64,000 nt of DNA from Fusobacterium mortiferum ATCC 9817 (GCF_000158195.2 NZ_GL987994.1:182343-246342); one strand, 5' to 3'. Shown: positions 43,576 to 52,772, numbered from the stretch's first letter. A program made the numbers and translations. The notes: generated by a model from the letters alone, not told the origin.

Positions 43576-44154
43576 TCAATTACCCCCATTTAAAATTAAT
43601 TCTCTATACTCCTTGGCTGAAATTTTAGTTTTAGGAAGATTTTTACTACTTAATTTTCCAGCTAACTCCCTTCCAAATATTCCAGAATTTTTTGAGTTGA
43701 TATGAGTGATAGCAATAGCTAAAGCATCAGCAGCATCATCAGGCTTAGGAATTTCAGAAAGTCCTAAAATTCTCTGTACCATAAGTTGTATCTGTTTTTT
43801 TTCAGCTTTTCCATATCCAGTAATACCTGTTTTTACTTGAAGAGGGGTGTAGTGGTTTATCACAAGATTATTCTGCCTTCCACATAGAACAATAACTCCT
43901 CTAGCTTGACCTACTGATATTACTGTCTTATTATTTTTGAAATAGAATAGCTCCTCTATTGCCATCTCACTAGGAGAATATTTTTTTATTATCTCTGTAA
44001 GTTCTGAATAAATTTTACAAAGTCTATCCTCCATAGGCATATCTTTATCAGTATAGATACAACCATAATCTATAACATTAAATCTATTATTTTCAAAGTC
44101 TAAAATAGAAAAACCTACAATAGCAGTTCCTGGGTCAATACCCAATACTCTCAT
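43576..44154 (-). CDS. ruvC: Holliday junction resolvase RuvC
   Basis: A 192-residue endonuclease that cuts Holliday junctions with RuvAB. Catalytic acidic residues lie in VLGIDPGTAIVGF (Asp7), IEELFYFKNNKT (Glu), and KPDDAADALAIAITH (Asp pair near 139). The start is ATG 44154 with GAGGTG 9 bases upstream; the frame begins 12 bases earlier without a site. No ruvA or ruvB is adjacent. Confidence 0.96.
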   Translation of the reverse strand: MRVLGIDPGTAIVGFSILDFENNRFNVIDYGCIYTDKDMPMEDRLCKIYSELTEIIKKYSPSEMAIEELFYFKNNKTVISVGQARGVIVLCGRQNNLVINHYTPLQVKTGITGYGKAEKKQIQLMVQRILGLSEIPKPDDAADALAIAITHINSKNSGIFGRELAGKLSSKNLPKTKISAKEYRELILNGGN

Positions 44155-44170
44155 AAAATTTTTCACCTCA

Positions 44171-44635
44171 TCAATCTTTAGATACGTCTACCCACTCACC
44201 TTGAGTGATTTTGGCAAGCATATCTACACTAATTTTTACAGCAGAGTGTGGAGAGCCACCAGCAGGGTATACTATATCAAACTCCTTTAGAGTTTTATCT
44301 AAGTATATTTTAAGAGGAGTCTTTAATCCAAAAGGACATACTCCTCCCACTGGGTGTCCAGTTGCTTCAACTACCTCATCAAAAGGAATCATTACAGCTT
44401 TTTCTTGGAAAATAGCTTTAAATTTTTTATTATCAAGTTTAGCTGTCCCTTTACTAAGAATAAGAATATACTCTCCATTTTTTAATTTATATCCCATAGT
44501 TTTAGCAATTTCATCTTCCATTATTCCAAAGGCTTCAGCAGCTAATTTAACCGTACTAGTATCCTTTTGTGATTCCTCTACATAAAGTGGAAGATTATTC
44601 TCTTGAAAAAAATTTTTAACACTCTCTAAGCTCAT
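44171..44635 (-). CDS. YbaK/EbsC family aminoacyl-tRNA deacylase
   Basis: A 154-residue protein of the prolyl-tRNA-editing superfamily, which removes cysteine or other misattached residues from tRNA-Pro. The conserved HPVGGVCPFGLK segment is near residue 94 and the KLDNKKFK strand near 66. It likely acts as a free-standing editing factor. It lies between trmL and ruvC in a minus-strand cluster, 16 bp from the latter. Confidence 0.9.
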   Translation of the reverse strand: MSLESVKNFFQENNLPLYVEESQKDTSTVKLAAEAFGIMEDEIAKTMGYKLKNGEYILILSKGTAKLDNKKFKAIFQEKAVMIPFDEVVEATGHPVGGVCPFGLKTPLKIYLDKTLKEFDIVYPAGGSPHSAVKISVDMLAKITQGEWVDVSKD

Positions 44636-44667
44636 GATAAAATTTCCCCCTTTGTTTTATCTAGTTA

Positions 44668-45126
44668 TTATTTTTTAAAATTAAAATCTGTTTGTCTAAG
44701 TGCTTCATATAAAATTATAGCAGCAGAGTTTGAAAGATTTAATGAACGTCCCATATCTATCATAGGAATAGTGATACAGTTTTCTTTGTGGGCATTTAAA
44801 ATCTCCTCTGGGATTCCTCTTGACTCAGGTCCAAACATTACAAAGTCATTTTCTTTAAACTCTATATCAGAATATCTTTGTTTTGTTTTAGTAGTAGCAT
44901 AGAAAATTCTTGCTCCTTTGTTAGCTTCTACAAACTCTTCATATGATTCCCATACCACTAAGTCTACTAGATGCCAGTAGTCTAATCCAGCTCTTTTTAA
45001 TTGCTTTTCATCTAAAGAGAATCCAAGTGGCTTTATAAGATGTAATTTTGTATTTGTAAGAACAGAAGTTCTTCCTATATTTCCTGTATTATAAGGTATT
45101 TCAGGATTTAATAAAACTATATTCAA
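44668..45126 (-). CDS. trmL: tRNA (cytidine/uridine-34 2'-O)-methyltransferase
   Basis: A 152-residue SPOUT methyltransferase for the wobble base of certain tRNA-Leu. Knot motifs are complete: NPEIPYNTGNIGRT at 7-20, VMFGPESRGIPEEIL near 97 and IPMIDMGRSLNLSNSAAI near 120. Full family length. It begins the minus-strand trmL, ybaK-like, ruvC, nitroreductase cluster and is divergent from the hydrolase gene at 45264. Confidence 0.95.
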   Translation of the reverse strand: MNIVLLNPEIPYNTGNIGRTSVLTNTKLHLIKPLGFSLDEKQLKRAGLDYWHLVDLVVWESYEEFVEANKGARIFYATTKTKQRYSDIEFKENDFVMFGPESRGIPEEILNAHKENCITIPMIDMGRSLNLSNSAAIILYEALRQTDFNFKK

Positions 45127-45195
45127 AGTAATTCCTCCTTAAAAATTTATATACATATAATTATAACATAGATTTTGAAAATTATCAGTAATATT

Positions 45196-45224
45196 TTGAC
45201 AAGAGAGAAGAGGTAAAGTATAAT
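45196..45224 (+). promoter_or_regulatory. Consensus sigma-70 promoter
   Basis: TTGACA (45196-45201) and TATAAT (45219-45224) are exact consensus hexamers 17 bases apart, about 40 bases before the start of the metallo-hydrolase gene. It should drive that gene and the flavoprotein gene after it. Confidence 0.88.
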
Positions 45225-45263
45225 ATTTATGTAGACAATAAAGAAGATGAATTGGAGGAAAAA

Positions 45264-45890
45264 ATGAAGATACAAACTTTTTATTTAGGAAGTTTAATGA
45301 CAAATTGTTATTTAGTATGGAATGATAAAAATGAAGCATATCTTTTTGATTGTGGTGGAGAAAATATAGGAAGAGTAGAAACTTTTATAAAAACTCATGG
45401 ACTTACTTTAAAATATATGGTATTAACTCATGGACATGGAGATCATATAGCAGGTCTTAATAGAGTAAAGGAGTTATATCCAGAAGTAACTGTATACATA
45501 GGAAAAGAGGAAGAAAGTTTTTTAACTGAGCAAGAATTAAATCTTATGAAGTACATCAATGGAATAGGATTTACTTATGATGGAGATTATGTAACAGTAA
45601 AAGAGGGAGATATGGTAGGGGAGTTTAAAGTTTTAGATACTCCAGGTCATACAATAGGATCTAAGTGCTTCTACAATCCAGAAAGTAAGATATTGATATC
45701 TGGAGATACAATGTTTAAAAGAAGTTTTGGAAGATATGACTTACCTACAAGTGATGGAACAATGTTATTTAATAGTTTGAGAAAACTTTGTACAGAGCTA
45801 CCAGAGGATACAAAGGTATATAGTGGACATAGTGAAGTTACAACTATTGGAGAAGAAAAGGCATTTTTAACTATGCAAGGAATGATATAA
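45264..45890 (+). CDS. Glyoxalase II-like metallo-beta-lactamase-fold hydrolase
   Basis: A 208-residue cytosolic hydrolase with LTHGHGDHIAGL near residue 54, TPGHTIGSKCFY near 128 and ISGDTMFKRSFGRYDLPTSD near 147 (start of each), the full metal set of the glyoxalase-II-like group. It may cleave thioesters or persulfide-type substrates. ATG 45264 follows GGAGG by 5 bases. It lies 11 bp before the flavoprotein gene, so a thiol-related joint role is possible. Confidence 0.88.
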   Translation: MKIQTFYLGSLMTNCYLVWNDKNEAYLFDCGGENIGRVETFIKTHGLTLKYMVLTHGHGDHIAGLNRVKELYPEVTVYIGKEEESFLTEQELNLMKYINGIGFTYDGDYVTVKEGDMVGEFKVLDTPGHTIGSKCFYNPESKILISGDTMFKRSFGRYDLPTSDGTMLFNSLRKLCTELPEDTKVYSGHSEVTTIGEEKAFLTMQGMI

Positions 45891-45901
45891 GAGGTGAAAA
45901 T

Positions 45902-46816
45902 ATGGAAAAGATATATGATGTAATAATAGTAGGAGGAGGACCAGCAGGACTTACAGCTGGATTATATACAGGAAGAGCAAAATTATCTACATTGGTAATA
46001 GAAAAAGCTGGAATGGGAAGTTTATATATGGCTCATAAGATAGATAACTATCCAGGATTTCCAGAGGGATTAACAGGAACAGAGTTAAATAATCTTATGA
46101 AAGAACAAGCTAAAAAATTTGGAGCTGAGTTTGTAGAGGGAACACTTTTAGGATTTGATCCATATGAAGAGGTAAAAATAGTAAAAACTGATGCTGGAAA
46201 TTTTAAAGGAAAAAATATAATTGTTGCTACTGGAACAGGAAAAAGTTTTGTTAAAAAGATTAAAGGAGAGAAAGAGTTACTAGGTAAAGGTGTTTCTTAC
46301 TGTGCTACTTGTGATGGAGCATTTACAAAGTTTATGACTGTATCTCTTATAGGACAGGGAGAGGAGTTAGCAGAGGAAGCTCTATTTTTAACAAAGTTTT
46401 CTAAACATATAAGAGTTATGGTAACAGAAGATGAGTTTAAATGTAGTAAAGAGAGTTATGAAGCTCTTACTTCTTCTGAAAAAGTGGAGATAATCACAGG
46501 AGTAAAACTTCTTGAGATAAGAGGAAAAGAGTATGTAGAGGAGTTATTAGTAGAAGAAAAGGGAGAGGAAAAGACTTATAAATCTGACTTTGCTTTCCTA
46601 TATCTTGGAACAAAAAATAATACAGAGATGTATGGAGAGTTTGCAAAATTAGATAAAGAGGGATATATAATAACTGGAGCAGATATGAAAATGAATGTAG
46701 AGGGAATGTATGCTGCAGGGGATATTAGAAGTGGAGTTGTAAGACAGGTTACAGTGGCAGCTGCAGAGGGAACAGTAGCTGCTCTTGAGGTAATAAAGAG
46801 AGTTTTAAAGAAATAA
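45902..46816 (+). CDS. Thioredoxin reductase-like flavoprotein lacking NADPH motifs
   Basis: A 304-residue FAD enzyme of the thioredoxin reductase fold. The FAD motif GGGPAGLTAGLYTGRA (11-26), the redox pair SYCATCDGAF near 131-140 and the last FAD motif MYAAGDIRSGVVRQVTVAAAEG near 263 are intact. The NADPH domain departs from the norm: GGGxSAxEE is GQGEELAEE, and the HRRxxxRA stretch that grips the NADPH phosphate is absent. Clostridial ferredoxin-dependent flavin thioredoxin reductases share this loss. The electron donor is therefore uncertain. Confidence 0.85.
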   Translation: MEKIYDVIIVGGGPAGLTAGLYTGRAKLSTLVIEKAGMGSLYMAHKIDNYPGFPEGLTGTELNNLMKEQAKKFGAEFVEGTLLGFDPYEEVKIVKTDAGNFKGKNIIVATGTGKSFVKKIKGEKELLGKGVSYCATCDGAFTKFMTVSLIGQGEELAEEALFLTKFSKHIRVMVTEDEFKCSKESYEALTSSEKVEIITGVKLLEIRGKEYVEELLVEEKGEEKTYKSDFAFLYLGTKNNTEMYGEFAKLDKEGYIITGADMKMNVEGMYAAGDIRSGVVRQVTVAAAEGTVAALEVIKRVLKK

Positions 46817-46904
46817 TATCAATTTAAAGAAGGAAATTTAAGATTTTTCTCGAAGATATAAATATAGCACACTTGGACTTTATTACTCAAAGGAGTTGAT
46901 TCAT

Positions 46905-48212
46905 ATGAGAAAGATTTTTGTGTTAGATACTAATATTCTTATCCACGACCCTAAGTGTATCTATAATTTTAGAGGAAATGATGTTATTCTCCCTATATAT
47001 GTAGTAGAGGAAATTGACAAATTAAAAAGAAATCAAAATACTGCTATACAGGCAAGAATGGCTTCAAGAGTCTTAGATGAGATAAGAAATAAAGGAAGTT
47101 TAGCTAAAGGTGTAGAACTTCCACAAGATATTTTTTTCAAAGTAGAGATAAAAAATGATAGAAGTCTATTACCAGCTAATCTAAGTAAAGATGTAATGGA
47201 TAACAATATTATCTCTGTAACATTGGGAATAAAAAAAGAGAATCCAGACAGAAGAGTAATAATAGTAACTAAAGATATAAATATGAGGATAAAAGCAGAT
47301 TCATTAGGGCTTGAAGTAGAGGACTACAACACTGATAGAGTAGAGTATAACGAGTTATATGATGGATTTTTTGAAGTAGATGTAGATAAAAAGCTCTATG
47401 ATAAATTTGATAAAGATGGTAAGATAGATTTTACTGATTTAAAAAGAGAGGATATTTTACCAACACCAAACTGTTTTTTCAAATTAAAGTATAAAGATAA
47501 TATTTTATGTGGTAGATATATAGAGGGAAAAATCAAAAAATTTATTCTAGGAGATGGACAAGCTTGGGGGCTTAGAGCTAGAAATGATGAGCAGAGATTT
47601 GCTATGGAACTGCTTATGGACGACAGTGTAAAAGTAGTTACATTGGTAGGAGGAGCAGGAACTGGTAAGACACTTCTAGCTATTGCTGCTGGACTAGAGC
47701 TTGTAGTAGAGAAAAAAAGATATAAAAAGATTTTAATAGCTAGACCTATTATACCTATGGGAAAAGACTTGGGATACCTTCCAGGAAGTGAAAAAGAGAA
47801 GTTAAAACCGTGGATGCAACCGATTTTTGACAATATAGATTTCTTGAGTGAAGCTAAAGAGGATAGGGCTGGAGAAAAGGTAGTAGAGGGATTAGAGTCT
47901 ATGGGTATGATGAAGATAGAGCCACTTACATATATAAGAGGTAGAAGTATACCTAAGGGATTAATTATCATAGATGAGGCTCAAAACTTGACACCATTGG
48001 AGATAAAAACAATAGTAACTAGAGCTGGGCAAGATACTAAGATAATATTTACAGGAGACCCTCAACAGATAGATAACCCATACCTAGATGCTAATACTAA
48101 CGGACTTACTTATATGGCTGACAAATTAAAATTTGAAAAGATAGTAGGGCACATCACTTTGAAAAAAGGAGAGAGGTCTGAAATAGCAGAGATAGCTGCA
48201 AGATTATTATAG
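46905..48212 (+). CDS. PIN-domain plus PhoH-type ATPase (YlaK-like)
   Basis: A 435-residue cytosolic protein. The N-terminal PIN nuclease domain starts VLDTNILIHDP with the first acidic residue, followed by VVEEIDKLK and VTKDINMRIKA. The C-terminal PhoH ATPase has Walker A VGGAGTGKTLLAIAA near residue 247 and Walker B LIIIDEAQNLTP near 352. PIN-PhoH proteins are predicted RNA helicase-nucleases. ATG 46905 has GGAG 9 bases upstream; a TTG 9 bases earlier is less likely. Confidence 0.92.
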   Translation: MRKIFVLDTNILIHDPKCIYNFRGNDVILPIYVVEEIDKLKRNQNTAIQARMASRVLDEIRNKGSLAKGVELPQDIFFKVEIKNDRSLLPANLSKDVMDNNIISVTLGIKKENPDRRVIIVTKDINMRIKADSLGLEVEDYNTDRVEYNELYDGFFEVDVDKKLYDKFDKDGKIDFTDLKREDILPTPNCFFKLKYKDNILCGRYIEGKIKKFILGDGQAWGLRARNDEQRFAMELLMDDSVKVVTLVGGAGTGKTLLAIAAGLELVVEKKRYKKILIARPIIPMGKDLGYLPGSEKEKLKPWMQPIFDNIDFLSEAKEDRAGEKVVEGLESMGMMKIEPLTYIRGRSIPKGLIIIDEAQNLTPLEIKTIVTRAGQDTKIIFTGDPQQIDNPYLDANTNGLTYMADKLKFEKIVGHITLKKGERSEIAEIAARLL

Positions 48213-48232
48213 ATAAATTATAGCTAAAATAG

Positions 48233-48287
48233 AAAAATGGATTTCATTGTTATTTTTTATAAAATAATGGGAAGTCCATTTTTATTT
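48233..48287 (+). terminator. Terminator after the PIN-PhoH gene
   Basis: AAAAATGGA (48233-48241) pairs with TCCATTTTT (48275-48283), with an inner CATTGTTATTTT/AAAATAATGG arm, followed by ATTTTAT. Confidence 0.7.
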
Positions 48288-48352
48288 TATATTGAAATCA
48301 ATTATTCTCTATGATACAATATGATGTATAGTAAAAATTAAAAGAGGTAGAA

Positions 48353-48997
48353 ATGAGGAAATTTTCTATTTTAATTCAGTTGAGGTTTATTTATGTATAT
48401 ATGTTTATATATTTAGTTATTGGTTATTTTTATGATAGCTATTTAAAACATATAGGTTTGTATAAATTTATAGAAACATATTTTGGAATAAGTTTCTTTT
48501 TCATATTATTTTTGGTGTTGTTAGATTTTTACTCTTATTTTATAAGATGTAGTAGAAAAAAAATGGTGTACAGTACAAGAAAATTTTTCTTCTGTATTTT
48601 AGTAATAAGTTGTATATTTCTATATTTTATGTACAACTTAAATATTCCACTGAAAAAAGAGTTAGCAGATGAAAAACTTTTAGCAAAGAGTATAGAGATA
48701 ATTTTTTATCAGAAAAAATTTGGACTTATACTTACATTTCTTTTTGATATCTTAATAAGCAAATTTTATTTTTTATATCTATATGTAGCTTTTTACTTAT
48801 TGGCTTTTATCTCATTTTTCTTTATAGGGGCAAAAACTATTAGAAAAATTATTGGAAAAATAATAATGGCTGAAAAGGAAAGAAGAGAGATAAAAAGAAA
48901 TAGAGAAGCATTAGAAGAGCAAGAGAGAATAATAAAATGGATAGAGGAAAAAGAGAGACAAGCAAGGGAGGAAGAAAAGGATGATATTGGCATCTAA
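48353..48997 (+). CDS. Uncharacterised membrane protein with charged helical tail
   Basis: A 214-residue protein with four aromatic-rich hydrophobic segments (roughly 12-32, 43-62, 81-97 and 120-155), then a strongly charged Glu/Arg/Lys helix from about 170 to the end that looks like a coiled coil (for example REALEEQERIIKWIEEKERQ). No family is recognised. Its end overlaps the maf gene by 17 bases, and it begins the run maf, mreB, so a role at the cell envelope is plausible. Confidence 0.65.
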   Translation: MRKFSILIQLRFIYVYMFIYLVIGYFYDSYLKHIGLYKFIETYFGISFFFILFLVLLDFYSYFIRCSRKKMVYSTRKFFFCILVISCIFLYFMYNLNIPLKKELADEKLLAKSIEIIFYQKKFGLILTFLFDILISKFYFLYLYVAFYLLAFISFFFIGAKTIRKIIGKIIMAEKERREIKRNREALEEQERIIKWIEEKERQAREEEKDDIGI

Positions 48998-49559
48998 ATC
49001 TCCAAGGAGAAAAGAGATACTAGAAAATATAGGTTTTAATTTAGTGATAAAAAGTGAAGATATAGAAGAAGTAAGTGATAAGGTAGAGGTTGTAGAAAAG
49101 ATAAAAGATATTGCTTATAAAAAAGTGGAAGCTGTAGCAAAAAAATATCCAAATGAGTATGTAGTAGGAGCAGATACTATAGTAGAGGTAGATGGAGATA
49201 TAATAGGAAAACCTAAAGATGAAGAGGAAGCTAAAAAAATATTACAAAGGTTGTCAAATAGAAGTCATAATGTAATAACAGCATTTTCTTTTATAAATAA
49301 ATCTAAAGATATCTGTATAAAAGATGTGGCTATTACAAAGGTTTACTTTAAAGAGCTATCTTCAGAGATGATAGAATGGTATATAGCTAGTAAAGAGCCT
49401 ATGGATAAAGCTGGAGCTTATGGGATACAGGATAAAGGTTCAATATTTGTAGAAAAGATAGAGGGGGATTTCTTTACTGTAATGGGATTTCCAATAGAAA
49501 GATTTATGGAAAGATTAAATGAATTAGGAATAAAACTAAAAGATATTGAAAGAATATAG
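48981..49559 (+). CDS. Maf family nucleoside triphosphate pyrophosphatase
   Basis: A 192-residue cytosolic enzyme that removes non-canonical nucleotides such as dTTP/UTP or modified pyrimidines. Conserved Maf segments are LASKSPRRKEILENIGF at the start, VVGADTIVEVDG near 60, GKPKDEEEAKKIL near 72 and DKAGAYGIQDKGSIFVEKIEGD near 135 (start shown). It overlaps the upstream membrane-protein gene and lies directly before mreB, an order also seen in many other bacteria. Confidence 0.94.
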   Translation: MILASKSPRRKEILENIGFNLVIKSEDIEEVSDKVEVVEKIKDIAYKKVEAVAKKYPNEYVVGADTIVEVDGDIIGKPKDEEEAKKILQRLSNRSHNVITAFSFINKSKDICIKDVAITKVYFKELSSEMIEWYIASKEPMDKAGAYGIQDKGSIFVEKIEGDFFTVMGFPIERFMERLNELGIKLKDIERI

Positions 49560-49572
49560 TCAGAGGTGAAAA

Positions 49573-50619
49573 ATGAAAAAGATAATTAATAAATTTTTAG
49601 GAATATTTTCAGAGGATTTAGGAATAGACTTAGGGACATCAAATACATTGATCTGTGTAAAAAATAAAGGGGTAATCTTAAATGAGCCTTCAGTAGTAGC
49701 TTTAAATCTAAAAACAAAAGATGTATTTGAAGTGGGAGAGAGAGCAAAACTTATGCTTGGTAGAACACCTGGAAATATTCAGACAATAAGACCTTTAAAA
49801 AATGGAGTTATTGCTGATTATGAAGTTACTGAAAGAATGATAAGAAATTTTTTAAAGAAAGCAAATCCTAAAAAAGGGTTAGCAAGCCCAAGAGTAATAA
49901 TCTGTGTACCTGCTGGAGTAACTCAAGTAGAAAAGAGAGCTGTTATAGATGTAACTAGAGAAGCAGGAGCAAGAGAAGCGTACTTGATAGAGGAGCCTAT
50001 GGCAGCAGCTATTGGAATAGGATTAAATATATTTGAACCAGAGGGAAATCTTATCATTGATATAGGAGGAGGAACTTCTGAAATAGCTGTAATATCTTTA
50101 GGAGGAATAGTAAAAACTTCATCATTTAGAGTGGCAGGAGATAGATTTGATACTACAATTATAGATTATGTAAGACAAAAACATAATTTATTAATAGGAG
50201 AGAGAACAGCTGAGGAGATAAAGAAAAAAATAGGAGCTGTTATGGATTTAGAAGAGGAAGAGTGTATTGAGATAAGTGGAAGAAATGCTTTAAATGGACT
50301 TCCTAGAGATATAAAAATCTGTTCCTCTGAGATAGTAGAAGCTCTTGGAGATTTAGTTCAACAAATAATAGAAGAGGTAAAAGTAATATTAGAAAAAACT
50401 CCACCAGAATTATCTTCAGATATTAAAAGAAAAGGACTTTATATAACAGGAGGAGGGGCTCTTTTAAGAGGTATAGATAAGAAAATATCTGAAAATTTAA
50501 ATCTAAATGTAACTGTGTCAGAAGATCCATTAAATTCTGTAATAAATGGAATACAAGTACTACTTAAGAATTTTGATGTTTATAAGAAAGTATTAATCTC
50601 TCCAGAGAGTGATTATTAA
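49573..50619 (+). CDS. mreB: Rod shape-determining protein MreB
   Basis: A 348-residue actin homologue that forms filaments under the inner membrane and guides lateral wall synthesis. The phosphate-1 motif GIDLGTSNTLICVK (17-30), EPMAAAIGIGLN, the phosphate-2 motif IIDIGGGTSEIAVI and GLYITGGGALLRGID are intact. No mreC or mreD follows; instead a secreted protein of unknown function does. The ribosome site is GAGGTG. Confidence 0.97.
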   Translation: MKKIINKFLGIFSEDLGIDLGTSNTLICVKNKGVILNEPSVVALNLKTKDVFEVGERAKLMLGRTPGNIQTIRPLKNGVIADYEVTERMIRNFLKKANPKKGLASPRVIICVPAGVTQVEKRAVIDVTREAGAREAYLIEEPMAAAIGIGLNIFEPEGNLIIDIGGGTSEIAVISLGGIVKTSSFRVAGDRFDTTIIDYVRQKHNLLIGERTAEEIKKKIGAVMDLEEEECIEISGRNALNGLPRDIKICSSEIVEALGDLVQQIIEEVKVILEKTPPELSSDIKRKGLYITGGGALLRGIDKKISENLNLNVTVSEDPLNSVINGIQVLLKNFDVYKKVLISPESDY

Positions 50620-50638
50620 TTTTAGAAAGAGGGAATAT

Positions 50639-52255
50639 ATGAAAAAATTTATAATATTATTTATGATAATTCATATTTTTTCATATGCTAACTATCTCAT
50701 TAGTAATAGTGAGATAGTTCTTTTTTATGATAAAAGTTATAATAGTATTCATTATATGAGAGGAGATATTTTCCAAGGGATAGATATATCAAGAATAGAG
50801 GGAAAGTTGATATTAGATGGAGAGAAAGTCATCTCAGTTAATAAATATTTTGAAAGTGCTAATCTGATACCACAGACTAATATATTAAAATTAAACTATA
50901 ACATAGATGGAAAATATCTTACAGTAAATATAATTCCATCTATGATAGAAAAAGATAAATTGTATTTTGTAGTGGAATTTGTAAATTTTCTAAAGGATAA
51001 TAGAAAGGTTGATTTTGCTTTTAGAATAGCACCACAATATGATAATAAATATGTTGAGTATAATGAGAGTAAGGACTCATATGGATATGATAGATTTTAC
51101 TTCAAATCGGAAAACTATAAGGGAGAGACTTATATAGCACGAGATTCTGTCATAGAAGAATTGATGTTAGAAAAAGTTGAAGGAAAAATTAAAAAATATC
51201 AAGATGATAATATGTACTATATTATTCATAATGTAGATTATAATAAGCCGATAGAGTTTGTAGTAAAATTTTATAGAGATTTTGAAGAAGATAAAAAAGA
51301 GGAAGGAACTGAGGTCTTATCTAAAGAGTTAGCATATTGGGAAAATGTAAATAGTAATATAAAGTTTTTAGATAGAAGAAATAACTTTTTTAACCAGCTA
51401 AGAAATTTAGAGGTAATGGTTTCAAGAGCAGTTATTCCTAATCAAATCTCTTATAATACAAGTGATGAGAGTTTAAATACTAAGATGAAGCTATATTACT
51501 TAACTAGTAAATATGATAAAAATTTTAATCCTAGTAAGTTTTTAGAAGATTTATATAGTAAAAAAAGCGAAAATCAAAAAGTTGTTTATTATACTTTCCT
51601 TTTTAAATATTTAAATGTAAGTGGAGATTATTTAGCTCCAAAACTTTTAAATGAGAAAATAATTCCAGAAGTAGAATCAATATTGGGATATTTAGAAGAG
51701 GAAAATGAAGAGATTATTAATATAAGGGATAATATAAATAACTATTATTGGTATTATGAGTTGATAAATAATATAGAAAATAGACCTGAATTTGCTGAAA
51801 AGAGAGATTTTATATTAGCTAAGAAAAAATTGTTACTAAATTATATCAATAGAAACTATGTGTTAGATGATGGCTTGAAAATAAGAAAGGAATCTAGTGA
51901 GAGCTATTATAAAAATATAAGATTTATGAGTTTTCTTCCAAAGGAAAAGCAATTAAAAATTCTTAAAGAGGATTATAAAAAGTATTATAATAGATTTTAT
52001 GGATTATTAAAACCTAAAGGAGAAGAGAGAATAGATTTAGGTTATAATTTAGATTTTATAATAAAATTATATGAAAATGGAGAGAGAGATTTAGCAAATG
52101 TTTTATTTGCTAACTTAGAAACTTATATTAGAAGAAATGACTACTATATAATACCAGATATTTATCCAGACAAAGATAATCCAGCTGGAATCTATGGAGA
52201 GTTACTGTATCTTTATTTTATAGCAGCAGAGAATAAGGAGAGATATGGAAATTAA
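50639..52255 (+). CDS. Large secreted protein of unknown function
   Basis: A 538-residue exported protein with signal peptide MKKFIILFMIIHIFSYA. The first half (about 20-235) looks beta-rich; the second half (about 250-535) is helical and rich in aromatic and charged residues, with repeated helix pairs. This two-part layout recalls GH15-like glycosidases (beta-sandwich plus alpha/alpha barrel), but I see no catalytic motif. ATG 50639 has GAGGGAA just upstream; the mreB stop lies 20 bp away. It overlaps scpB by 11 bases, so the cluster is one transcript. Confidence 0.75.
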   Translation: MKKFIILFMIIHIFSYANYLISNSEIVLFYDKSYNSIHYMRGDIFQGIDISRIEGKLILDGEKVISVNKYFESANLIPQTNILKLNYNIDGKYLTVNIIPSMIEKDKLYFVVEFVNFLKDNRKVDFAFRIAPQYDNKYVEYNESKDSYGYDRFYFKSENYKGETYIARDSVIEELMLEKVEGKIKKYQDDNMYYIIHNVDYNKPIEFVVKFYRDFEEDKKEEGTEVLSKELAYWENVNSNIKFLDRRNNFFNQLRNLEVMVSRAVIPNQISYNTSDESLNTKMKLYYLTSKYDKNFNPSKFLEDLYSKKSENQKVVYYTFLFKYLNVSGDYLAPKLLNEKIIPEVESILGYLEEENEEIINIRDNINNYYWYYELINNIENRPEFAEKRDFILAKKKLLLNYINRNYVLDDGLKIRKESSESYYKNIRFMSFLPKEKQLKILKEDYKKYYNRFYGLLKPKGEERIDLGYNLDFIIKLYENGERDLANVLFANLETYIRRNDYYIIPDIYPDKDNPAGIYGELLYLYFIAAENKERYGN

Positions 52256-52772
52256 AAATAAGATAGAAGCAATTTTACTTTTAGGTGGAGATGAAGTAAA
52301 GATAAGAGAGCTTTGTAAATTTTTCTCTATACCATTAGAAGAGATGTTGAAAATCTTAGAAGAATTAAAAAATGATAGAAGGGAAACAGGAATAAATATA
52401 GAGATTGATGGAGAGGTAGTAAGCCTTGCTACAAATCCCATCTGTGGAGAGATAATCAATGATTTTTTCCAGCAGGAGAGTAAGCCTAAAAAACTTTCAG
52501 GAGCAGCACTAGAAACTCTCTCTATAATAGCTTATCGTCAACCTATAACTAAAGGTGAGATAGAAGCTATAAGAGGGGTGTCTGTAGATAGAATTATTCA
52601 AAACTTAGAAGAGAAAAAATTTGTTAGGGTTTGTGGGAAAAAAGAGGCAGTTGGTAGACCAAATCTATATGAGGTAACTGATAAATTTTTAAGTTATATT
52701 GGAATAAGAAGTATAGAGGAGTTACCTAACTATTTTGAAGTAAAAGGAAGTAGCGAAGATGGAAGAGATTAG
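52245..52772 (+). CDS. scpB: Segregation and condensation protein B
   Basis: A 175-residue winged-helix protein of the SMC-ScpAB condensin complex. Typical segments are EAILLLGGDEVKIRELCKFF at the start and LSGAALETLSIIAYRQPITKGEIEAIRGV (starts near 84), followed by KKEAVGRPNLYEVTDKFL. scpA is not adjacent. It overlaps both neighbours (11 bases upstream, 14 bases downstream). Confidence 0.94.
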   Translation: MEIKNKIEAILLLGGDEVKIRELCKFFSIPLEEMLKILEELKNDRRETGINIEIDGEVVSLATNPICGEIINDFFQQESKPKKLSGAALETLSIIAYRQPITKGEIEAIRGVSVDRIIQNLEEKKFVRVCGKKEAVGRPNLYEVTDKFLSYIGIRSIEELPNYFEVKGSSEDGRD

